Shown: piece by piece, positions 1 through 5,580 of the stretch
Layout: every line of letters begins with the position of its first letter
Numbering within the stretch: the stretch's first letter is position 1
From: Candidatus Poseidoniaceae archaeon
Lineage (GTDB): Archaea > Thermoplasmatota > Poseidoniia > Poseidoniales > Poseidoniaceae
DNA: 5,580 nt
NCBI GenBank assembly: GCA_022451835.1
Contig: JAKUNX010000104.1
Coordinates: 1 to 5,580, forward strand
Direction of reading: 5' to 3'
Program-made: the position numbers and the translations under genes
Notes under the pieces: model-generated
The model's database searches: none
The model's input: the letters and a program-made list of their open reading frames with translations, nothing else
What the model was told of the DNA's origin: nothing

Positions 1-1002
1 GGTATCCTCAACATTTAGATTCCAATCAACAGATGTACCGATAGATGCTCTATCTCTTAATTCAGTCCACTGAGTTGATGTTAAATCAGCAGTGCCACTT
101 ACACTTGCTGGGAAATCTGAACATGCATCAGAACCAGGTATACTCGACCTTAGGTGCCGTTGGATGGTAAATGCACTAAAATCGTACTCTGAAACCGATT
201 CTACTGTAAGCCAATCCATGCCCTGGCCGCCTTTAGCACTTATCGCACCCACCCTATCCAATGATGATTGAGATACTAATTGAGAACTGTCACCTTCAGT
301 AATCGAAACTTCCCCAATGCCATCGAATAATAGACGTAGTTTACAGATATCGTCTTCAGTCTCGATTTGGTCGAGTACTAAATCTAGAAAACCTTCACTC
401 GCCATAAAATCGCCATCTGAAATCGTATAAGTCATCTCATCGCCATAGCGTAATGTGTCTGCAGTAAATGGTTCAAGTTGATTGTTGAAGTAATACCAAG
501 TTCCAGCACCAAGGATTAGTATAGCGATAAATGCAGCAGCAACTTTAGGTTGTTTTACCATTTCAAACAATGTTTTAGCATCACTACTTGTTTTCTTTGA
601 AGCCATTTCTACTACTGGTGCTTTCGGTGCTTTGACCTCTTCTTCTAGACTGACAAACTCAGCATCGATTACCTCGGCATCAAGTACATCATCATCTGCT
701 TGTTCAATAATTACTTCAGCCACGGGCTGTACCACTTCTGGTTCTACTTCTGGTGTCAAAGTATCTTCATCCTCTAAGGACAGTGATGGCTGAATGGCTT
801 CTTCAATAGTAGCGTCAAGGACTTCCTCTACTGCTGGTTCAACCTCAAGTCCTAACTCACTTCTTGATAAACCATAATCGATTAATCGTGACACAAGGTC
901 CGATTTATTTCCGCTAGTTGGCAAATCGTTGATTACGCAGAGGGCTTTGAGTTTGGCTGCTGTTAGACTAGATTTCAAGTCGCTAGACAATCTCTTCACC
1001 AC
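1..1002 (-). CDS. Membrane-anchored SAP-domain protein (C-terminus beyond window)
   Basis: The minus-strand frame is open from the in-frame stop at 1020-1018 to the window edge, giving 334 codons with the 3' end missing. No in-frame ATG occurs before codon 133, so the start is one of two adjacent GTG codons (1002 or 999). Residues about 13-45 match a SAP domain, a short two-helix DNA-binding motif, with the pattern LKALC..NDLPTSGNK.DLVSRLI. Residues about 47-132 form a linker rich in Glu, Asp, Val and Pro. A basic stretch (K143, K150, K153) precedes one membrane helix at about 154-172 (VAAAFIAILILGAGTWYYF). The remaining residues, 173-334, look like a soluble outside domain with two cysteines (ICKL and DACSD). 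The positive-inside rule puts the SAP domain in the cytoplasm, where it could hold DNA at the membrane; this role is inferred. It lies 81 bp downstream of the two-pass membrane protein gene on the same strand and has no good TATA box of its own, so co-transcription is likely. The SAP call is fairly firm; the function is unknown. Confidence 0.82.
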   Translation of the reverse strand, partial: MVKRLSSDLKSSLTAAKLKALCVINDLPTSGNKSDLVSRLIDYGLSRSELGLEVEPAVEEVLDATIEEAIQPSLSLEDEDTLTPEVEPEVVQPVAEVIIEQADDDVLDAEVIDAEFVSLEEEVKAPKAPVVEMASKKTSSDAKTLFEMVKQPKVAAAFIAILILGAGTWYYFNNQLEPFTADTLRYGDEMTYTISDGDFMASEGFLDLVLDQIETEDDICKLRLLFDGIGEVSITEGDSSQLVSQSSLDRVGAISAKGGQGMDWLTVESVSEYDFSAFTIQRHLRSSIPGSDACSDFPASVSGTADLTSTQWTELRDRASIGTSVDWNLNVEDT

Positions 1003-1083
1003 ATGCCCGTTATCGTTTTACCCTTTCAATCATCTCATGTTTTGTTTCATCAAATGTCAAATTGAATACCACTTGAATAATAT
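1003..1083 (-). other. Gap between the two minus-strand genes
   Basis: These 81 bp separate the TGA of the upstream minus-strand gene (1086-1084) from the GTG start of the SAP-domain gene. Read on the minus strand they contain only tiny reading frames, no Shine-Dalgarno-like GGAGG, no poly-T terminator and no convincing TATA box about 26 nt before the GTG. An ATG at 1004-1002 overlaps the start but reads ATG-TGG-TGA and stops at once. The simplest reading is an intra-operon spacer. Confidence 0.4.
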
Positions 1084-2190
1084 TCACGCTTGATAGACTA
1101 CATATTGTCCTGAGTCGTCTTTAATGTAGATTTGCTGTTCATATGTGCCGTCAGCCATCTTTCGATAGAAATAGCCATTCCCCGCATCTTCAAATGTTGA
1201 GCCGTCTTCTTGTTGAGGCGGAGATTCTGTAACTTGTGGCTCGACTACTGTTGAGGTTGTAGGTGGGGGGCCAGTTCTTGCTGACTCGGTAGGGCTGGTT
1301 GCGACATTTGCTGGGCCCGATGGAGTTTGGCTTGCCGGCGCACCTGTTGGCCCTGCAACTGCAGGTGGTGGGCCGCCTGGCCCTGCAACTGGCTTTGGAG
1401 GGCCTCCTGGGCCAGCGACTATTTTCTGCCTCCTAGCTTCTTCTAAGACTAATTGCTCTTCAGTAACCTTTTCATCTTCTAAAATGGCTTTTACTTTCTT
1501 GCCAATTTTTTGAGCTCCAACAAATGCAAAAGTTGACAATCCTAAGAATACCAAACCTGGAACGCCTGCAATGACTTGGTTAGGCCATAATTTACCAGTT
1601 ACTGCCAAATCTGTTCGACTTGGATCGACAATTGTACCACTCTGTCCAACTGCTTTAGCATTAAGACAATATTGACCCATGTCTAAATCAAAATCAAATG
1701 TATACGTCTTGCCTTCAACCGGTGAAGATACATACTGATATTGATAGTCATGATTGCCGCCTGATTGCGCTTTAAATTCTGCTTCGCTTGCCACTTCAGG
1801 ATTCGTACAATCATCGATTTTCAAAACGAAAACTTGTAGCGTAATATTTCCGGTAGTTGATGGTAATTGATTGACTTTTACTGAAACTTCATATGGCACA
1901 TCCATGAAATCCTCTCCGCCTAGTGAAGGCCCCCATACAAATCCTAGATCTTTTTCTGCCGTGCCATATTCAAAGTCAGCATCCATCGGCATTGGAAATA
2001 GAGCAAAGGCGAACATCAAGAACGCAAGACCTAGAAACATAAAGACGTTCCATCGTGACTTTTTTAGTGATTCTTGCAATGATTTTAATGTCTCAACAGA
2101 ATTGTCTTCATGTGTCTCTTCTGGTTCAGAATTGGAAGGTGCAATGTCTTCAATTTGGTCATCCTCTGAAGGTGCCTCTTGCTCGGACAT
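1084..2190 (-). CDS. Two-pass membrane protein with Pro/Gly/Ala-repeat cytoplasmic tail
   Basis: I do not recognise a named family. From the ATG at 2190 it encodes 368 aa; a GTG eight codons earlier (2214) would give 376 aa. I prefer the ATG because MSEQEAPSEDD begins the acidic N-terminus cleanly. Layout: acidic residues 1-40; KKSR at 43-46, then membrane helix 1 at 47-66 (WNVFMFLGLAFLMFAFALFP); an outside loop at about 67-203 that is beta-strand-like, with sequon N115-I-T and two cysteines (C128, C175) that could pair; helix 2 at about 206-226, followed by basic QKIGKKVK; a charged, probably helical stretch at 228-257; three 10-residue VAGPGGPP-type repeats at 258-287; a Pro/Thr/Ser linker; and an aromatic end module at about 328-368 (GYFYRK...GTYEQQIYI...QYVVY). 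Basic residues flank the cytoplasmic side of both helices, so both termini should be inside. The long proline-rich tail suggests a protein-docking role, but this is inference. It probably leads an operon with the downstream SAP-domain gene. Confidence 0.85.
   Translation of the reverse strand: MSEQEAPSEDDQIEDIAPSNSEPEETHEDNSVETLKSLQESLKKSRWNVFMFLGLAFLMFAFALFPMPMDADFEYGTAEKDLGFVWGPSLGGEDFMDVPYEVSVKVNQLPSTTGNITLQVFVLKIDDCTNPEVASEAEFKAQSGGNHDYQYQYVSSPVEGKTYTFDFDLDMGQYCLNAKAVGQSGTIVDPSRTDLAVTGKLWPNQVIAGVPGLVFLGLSTFAFVGAQKIGKKVKAILEDEKVTEEQLVLEEARRQKIVAGPGGPPKPVAGPGGPPPAVAGPTGAPASQTPSGPANVATSPTESARTGPPPTTSTVVEPQVTESPPQQEDGSTFEDAGNGYFYRKMADGTYEQQIYIKDDSGQYVVYQA
1330..1419 (-). repeat. Three 30-nt coding repeats for VAGPGGPPxx
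   Basis: Within the two-pass membrane protein gene, three consecutive 10-codon units encode VAGPGGPPKP, VAGPGGPPPA and VAGPTGAPAS. The DNA is clearly more GC-rich than its surroundings because of the Gly, Pro and Ala codons. The units differ at synonymous positions (for example GTC GCT against GTT GCA), so this is an older duplication rather than fresh slippage. The resulting tail should be extended and flexible, and it contains short polyproline runs. Confidence 0.8.
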
Positions 2191-2287
2191 GAACTGCGCA
2201 AGTTGAATTAGCACTTCAAAGACTCTGTTGTCGTATAATCAATTATTCTAGCGATGATATCAAAAAGTAAAGGGTTTCCCACGAATC
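2191..2287. promoter_or_regulatory. Divergent control region between the two gene pairs
   Basis: This 97-bp stretch separates the divergent minus- and plus-strand genes and must hold both promoters unless transcripts begin elsewhere. Its core, 2232-2250, is AT-rich (cgtataatcaattattcta). On the minus strand, GATTATAC at 2240-2233 is TATA-like and predicts a transcript start near 2212, almost on the alternative GTG at 2214 and about 22 nt before the preferred ATG at 2190. On the plus strand, TATAAT at 2234-2239 predicts a start near 2262, and a weaker AT-rich stretch around 2256-2266 would fit a leaderless start at 2288. No Shine-Dalgarno motif precedes either start. The archaeal TATA spacing is known; the assignments here are inference. 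Confidence 0.4.
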
Positions 2288-3484
2288 ATGGACCTAAAAC
2301 TAGCAGTTCTGTCAAGAGGCCCTAGGCTCTACAGTACTCGACGGCTAGTTCAAGAGGCTAAAAGCCGTGGAATTGATGTCGAGGTAACCGACCCGATGAA
2401 GTTCTCTTTATTCGTAGATGATGGGGCAATAGACATACATTATTCAGGTGAGCCATTTACTCATGATGCTGTAATTCCTCGTATTGGTCATTCTATTACC
2501 AAACATGGAGTTGCTGTTCTTCGTCATATGGAACAATTAGGAATATGGACGGCAAACTCTGGCCAAGGTATACTTCAAAGTAGAGATAAATTACATGCTT
2601 CACAGATATTAGCGAGAAATAAAATTCCAGTTCCTAAAACCACTTATGTTAGAGATATCATTGATGTCGAACCGGCAATTGATTTTGTTGGAGGTTTGCC
2701 GGTAGTGATCAAAGTCACTCAAGGAACTCAAGGCCAGGGGGTATTCCTTAGACATACTGTACATGAATCAAGAAGCCTGATTCAGGGATTGCTATTAACT
2801 GGAAAAGCTGTACTAGTACAGGAATACATTGCTGAATCACACGGTAAAGATATTCGCGCTTTAGTAGTAGGTGACAGAGTAGTTGCTGCAATGAGAAGAA
2901 AAGCGCGTGGGCGAGAATTCCGTAGTAATTACCATCTAAATGGTACGGTAGAAAAAGTAGAAATTAGTGAAGAATTTGAAGAACAAGCCGTTCGCGCAGC
3001 TAGGGTATTAGGGTTGAATGTTGCTGGTGTTGACTTACTTGAAAGTAATAATGGGCCATTGGTTTTGGAGGTTAATTCCTCTCCAGGACTTGAAGGAATC
3101 GAAAAAGCAAGTGGGGTAAACGTCGCTGGTGCAATCATCGATTATGTTATGAGCGAAACAGCGTTTTCTGAAGTGGATTTAGATCAATTGCTTCGTACCG
3201 TGCCAGGCTCTGGAGTACTTTCTCTGCAACTTAGAAATCATCCTATGATGGTGGGTAACAAAATTGCTGATTTATTCAAATCAACCTACGAGATTCCGGT
3301 CTTCGCATTATCAAGAGATAATAAATTACTTTGGAACCCTGAACCAGATGTTCAATTAAGATATGACGATGTAATCATTTGTTATGGCGAATTAAATCAA
3401 CTTCGTGCATCACTAAAAAACGCAATATTAGGAGTTGCTGAAAAGTCCATTAATGCGATAAAGAAAGAACAAGAAAAGGCATAA
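2288..3484 (+). CDS. rimK: RimK-family ATP-grasp glutamate ligase with fused RCK_C/TrkA-C-like domain
   Basis: The 398-aa protein starts at the ATG at 2288. Residues 1-290 match E. coli RimK (about 300 aa) nearly end to end as I recall it: LAVLSRGPRLYSTRRL at the start, AVIPRIG at 61-67, SRDKL..SQILAR at 98-110, VVIKVTQGTQGQGV at 139-152, QEYI at 178-181, FRSNYHLNG at 211-219, AGVDLL at 246-251 and EVNSSPGLEGIE at 261-272. Likely ATP ligands are K101, K142 and the Q178-E179 hinge; likely metal ligands are D249, E261 and N263, so the catalytic site looks intact. RimK enzymes use ATP to add glutamates to a protein C-terminus, in bacteria ribosomal protein S6. Related archaeal enzymes (LysX, MptN, CofF) modify carrier proteins or cofactors, but this sequence resembles RimK itself more. 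Residues about 306-380 form an extra domain with RCK_C (TrkA-C) features: hydrophobic strands, HPMMVGNKIADLF, IPVFALSRDNK, and YDDVIICYGELNQL. That domain binds nucleotides or other ligands in potassium transporters, so ligand control is inferred. An AT-rich surface-protein gene follows after 46 bp. Confidence 0.9.
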   Translation: MDLKLAVLSRGPRLYSTRRLVQEAKSRGIDVEVTDPMKFSLFVDDGAIDIHYSGEPFTHDAVIPRIGHSITKHGVAVLRHMEQLGIWTANSGQGILQSRDKLHASQILARNKIPVPKTTYVRDIIDVEPAIDFVGGLPVVIKVTQGTQGQGVFLRHTVHESRSLIQGLLLTGKAVLVQEYIAESHGKDIRALVVGDRVVAAMRRKARGREFRSNYHLNGTVEKVEISEEFEEQAVRAARVLGLNVAGVDLLESNNGPLVLEVNSSPGLEGIEKASGVNVAGAIIDYVMSETAFSEVDLDQLLRTVPGSGVLSLQLRNHPMMVGNKIADLFKSTYEIPVFALSRDNKLLWNPEPDVQLRYDDVIICYGELNQLRASLKNAILGVAEKSINAIKKEQEKA

Positions 3485-3530
3485 TCAGCCATTCAAAAGT
3501 TCAATAAAGATAGATATTCTGTTGATATAT
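3485..3530 (+). promoter_or_regulatory. Short spacer, possible weak promoter for the surface-protein gene
   Basis: These 46 bp lie between the RimK-like gene and the surface-protein gene on the same strand. There is no terminator-like hairpin and no Shine-Dalgarno motif. An AT-rich stretch (ttcaataaagatag, 3500-3513) is centred about 25 nt before the ATG at 3531, the spacing expected of a TATA box for a leaderless archaeal transcript. It matches the consensus poorly, and read-through from the RimK-like gene is equally possible. Confidence 0.25.
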
Positions 3531-5580
3531 ATGAAGGGTCGAGTGAGTTTAGGGTTAGTTCTTTGGCTAACAATCTTGATTTTAATTACCAGTTCAACTA
3601 ATTTGATTAATATTTCAACATTGGAAAATAATAATTCTTCAGTCTATTCAAGTGATACCAATTCACTTGAAATCAAGGTGCATAAGCCCGGAGATTCTTT
3701 TAGTGACGTGCAACAATTAGTTTGGTCACCGAATGAAGTTATTCAGAATAGAGAAATGCAAATATCGGTCTTTGCTGATAGTATAACTGATGTAGAAGAC
3801 TTAGGTCTATTGAATGTAAAAGGGTATTATAATGGGATTTTTAACGATGTATTATCGTTCGAAATAGATACTGTAACTTACGATACAAATTTCACTAACA
3901 ATGGAGTTATTATTACTATTTTATTTACTTATGATGTCGATATATGGGGCGGAAACTATACCCTAAATGTAGATTTAAATCTTGATGATGGAACAACTAT
4001 CTCAGGTACATTTGATGAGTTATCTTTTAATGAATTCGATTCCAAAATTTATACAAATGACCTATCTGAATTTATTTATGTTTGCGCCTGTGACTCAACA
4101 AGAGTTAATCTTACTGTGCTAAATAGCGGTTCTAGCGATACTTATTTGAATGTGAATTTTAGATATAATGGAGAGGATTCAAAGGGTATGACTGTAACTC
4201 TTGATCAAAATAACAACGAGGACTTGTTTGAAGAAACGCAATCACTTGCTGGTGGAGAAACCAGCACTATTAACCTAATTTTGACACCAAATGATGATTT
4301 TGATGAAAATGCAAGATTAATGGTTAGACCGATTTATATTGAAATCTATTATGAAACTGATGAAGGAGATTTAATCTATCTCTATCAAGATGATTATTCT
4401 ATGACTCTAACTCCGTTACGAGAAAGTGTAATTCCATATGTATCAGTTACTTCTAACCAATTTGATTATAGTGCGAACTTCTACGGAAATCAACAAAACA
4501 TAGATGCAATTGACACCGTATTCACTCTTGGAAGCGATTGGTTTTATTCAAATTATGAAATCGACAATCCCGGTTTTTATGCAAGTACTATTTCGCTATC
4601 ATCAAATTCCAATGTCAACGATTTTAAAATAATTCATGACAACCAAAACCTAACTTTGGTGCAATTTAATGAGTTAAATTACCAAATTGAACAAAATGGA
4701 CAATTAGATATTGATATTTACATTAATTTTAATCCTTCTGTTACTGATTTTATGTTTGCACTAGAAATTATTTTAGATAGAGACCTATTGACTAATGTAT
4801 CAATAAAATTATCCAGTTCACCTCTTGAAAACAAACAGATAATCTCTATGTCAAATAATATACTTGAATTTGATGAAGGAGGGAGTGCAAAAACTGTAGA
4901 GGTTCTTATCGAGACTGCTTCTTTGAGTGGTATTAACTACTTTGAAAACAGTTGGTCTCTATTCTGCTCAGAAGCTGATAATATATTGATAACAATTGTT
5001 GATTTATCTATTCCATGTAATGAAGATGGTGTTTCACTTCCTGTTGATGTCGATGCAATTTACAATCTTGAAATAGCTGTATCTTCATGGGGATTGAACA
5101 ATATAGAATCCTTTGAAATCGGTTTGCTTCACAGCCCTTCTGGAATTTTGAGTAGCATTTCGCAAGTGTTGACTGTATCGCTGGAACTTGCTGAAACATC
5201 AGATAATGATGATCAAGATGATGATAGTCAAGATGATGATAGTCAAGATGATGATACTCAAGATGATGATACTCAAGATGATGATACTCAAAATGATACT
5301 AATAATTCCAATAACTCTGGTAACAATACCAATGATGATTCTAGTAACAATACTATTGACCCAATTGACGATAATAACCAAACCGATTTAGAAATTGATG
5401 TGGATAATGATGGTGTTCTAGACACATCAGATAATTGTCTTGATACTAAGCCAGGAGAAGTTGTTGACGAGTTTGGTTGTACAATCTTAGAACAAGACGC
5501 TAATGATGAATTACAAGAAAACGGCAATGATCAACAGCAGGTAGAAGCAACCTCTAGTAAATCTGATGAAAATAATGTCT
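3531..5580 (+). CDS. Large exported surface protein with Asp-rich repeats and TSP3 calcium repeat (C-terminus beyond window)
   Basis: The frame is open from ATG 3531 to the window end: 683 codons plus one base, with no stop. It is too long and too consistent in amino-acid style to be chance. MKGR followed by the hydrophobic stretch VSLGLVLWLTILILIT (residues 5-20) is a Sec-type signal peptide; the cleavage site is unclear. Residues about 47-550 are beta-strand-rich and resemble stacked Ig-like or archaeal surface-layer domains, but I recognise no specific family. Cysteines are few: C185 and C187 in VCACD, then C479 and C496. About a dozen N-X-S/T sequons (including NFT, NYT, NLT, NVS and NQT) fit an N-glycosylated protein outside the cell. 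An Asp-rich repeat at residues 562-586 leads into an Asn/Thr linker and one TSP3 repeat at 623-650 (DVDNDGVLDTSDNC...DEFGC), a known calcium-binding motif. A C-terminal membrane anchor may lie past the window. The gene is more AT-rich than the RimK-like gene before it. Confidence 0.85.
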   Translation, partial: MKGRVSLGLVLWLTILILITSSTNLINISTLENNNSSVYSSDTNSLEIKVHKPGDSFSDVQQLVWSPNEVIQNREMQISVFADSITDVEDLGLLNVKGYYNGIFNDVLSFEIDTVTYDTNFTNNGVIITILFTYDVDIWGGNYTLNVDLNLDDGTTISGTFDELSFNEFDSKIYTNDLSEFIYVCACDSTRVNLTVLNSGSSDTYLNVNFRYNGEDSKGMTVTLDQNNNEDLFEETQSLAGGETSTINLILTPNDDFDENARLMVRPIYIEIYYETDEGDLIYLYQDDYSMTLTPLRESVIPYVSVTSNQFDYSANFYGNQQNIDAIDTVFTLGSDWFYSNYEIDNPGFYASTISLSSNSNVNDFKIIHDNQNLTLVQFNELNYQIEQNGQLDIDIYINFNPSVTDFMFALEIILDRDLLTNVSIKLSSSPLENKQIISMSNNILEFDEGGSAKTVEVLIETASLSGINYFENSWSLFCSEADNILITIVDLSIPCNEDGVSLPVDVDAIYNLEIAVSSWGLNNIESFEIGLLHSPSGILSSISQVLTVSLELAETSDNDDQDDDSQDDDSQDDDTQDDDTQDDDTQNDTNNSNNSGNNTNDDSSNNTIDPIDDNNQTDLEIDVDNDGVLDTSDNCLDTKPGEVVDEFGCTILEQDANDELQENGNDQQQVEATSSKSDENNV
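5214..5288 (+). repeat. Five 15-nt tandem repeats encoding QDDD(S/T)
   Basis: Five in-phase 15-nt units, CAA GAT GAT GAT followed by AGT in units 1-2 or ACT in units 3-5, encode QDDDS twice and QDDDT three times (residues 562-586). A partial unit, CAAAATGATACT, follows at 5289-5300. Units are identical apart from that single codon position, which indicates recent expansion by slippage or recombination. The 15-nt period keeps the frame whatever the copy number. The product is an acidic, probably disordered stalk beside the calcium-binding TSP3 motif. Confidence 0.93.
5397..5480 (+). other. Thrombospondin type 3 calcium-binding repeat (domain within the surface protein)
   Basis: Residues 623-650 follow the TSP3 pattern D-x-D-x-D-G-v-x-D-x-x-D-x-C, then about 13 residues and G-C. 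The visible ligands are D623, D625, D627, D631 and D634, with C636 and C650 at the ends. Such repeats bind calcium and usually occur in extracellular proteins, often in tandem. Only one copy lies in the window; more could follow beyond the edge. Confidence 0.8.

Noticed and set aside
1330..1419. GC-rich stretch with complementary GGCC-type segments, possibly a terminator hairpin
   Set aside because: It lies inside a coding region, is explained by Gly/Pro/Ala repeat codons, and has no T-run after it on the coding strand.
1871..2206. Plus-strand open frame of 111 codons
   Set aside because: It lies antisense within the two-pass membrane protein gene, whose membrane helices and repeats are convincing. 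The product is Ser-rich and without domains, as expected of a shadow frame.
2929..3138. Minus-strand open frame of 69 codons
   Set aside because: It is antisense to the conserved ATP-grasp metal-binding region of the RimK-like gene, which clearly codes on the plus strand.
5008..5199. Minus-strand open frame of 63 codons
   Set aside because: It is antisense to the surface-protein gene, with no recognisable domain and no promoter or start context.
5214..5300. Possible CRISPR array
   Set aside because: The 15-nt units abut without spacers and encode an in-frame acidic repeat.
5188..5391. Overlapping open frames on both strands, rich in Met, Ile, Lys or Leu and looking like membrane peptides
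   Set aside because: They come from reading the GAT-rich tandem repeat in wrong frames. The hydrophobic or Met/Lys pattern is a by-product of the repeat; the in-frame Asp-rich reading continues a long ORF with a signal peptide and TSP3 motif.
5288..5527. Minus-strand open frame of 79 codons
   Set aside because: It is antisense to the TSP3 calcium-binding region, which has strong motif support on the plus strand.

Overview
The window looks archaeal and most resembles a marine Poseidoniia-type (Marine Group II/III Euryarchaeota) genome. This is inferred from gene content: secreted proteins rich in Asn, Asp and Thr with many N-X-S/T sequons and a thrombospondin-type-3 calcium repeat, a SAP domain on a membrane protein, a RimK-like ATP-grasp ligase, no clear Shine-Dalgarno motifs, and AT-rich TATA-like stretches about 26 nt before possible starts. 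No rRNA or universal marker is present, so the assignment is moderate at best.

The layout is two genes on the minus strand and two on the plus strand, diverging from a 97-bp control region at 2191-2287. On the minus strand, the first gene (1084-2190) encodes a two-pass membrane protein with an outside beta-rich loop and a cytoplasmic Pro/Gly/Ala-repeat tail. After an 81-bp gap comes the second gene (1-1002, cut by the window edge). It encodes a single-pass membrane protein with an N-terminal SAP DNA-binding domain, a long acidic linker, one membrane helix and an outside domain. On the plus strand, the first gene (2288-3484) encodes a full RimK-type glutamate ligase fused to a C-terminal RCK_C/TrkA-C-like regulatory domain. 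After 46 bp a very AT-rich gene (3531-5580, cut by the window edge) encodes a large exported surface protein with an Asp-rich 15-nt tandem repeat followed by a TSP3 calcium-binding repeat.

Three of the four genes are envelope proteins, so the locus is an envelope-associated neighbourhood around a peptide-tailing ligase. No defence system, CRISPR array, tRNA, rRNA or insertion sequence is visible. The most notable points are the RimK-RCK_C fusion, which occurs in an archaeal context that should lack RimK's bacterial substrate, and the SAP-linker-membrane-helix protein, whose layout parallels eukaryotic LEM/HeH inner-nuclear-membrane proteins.
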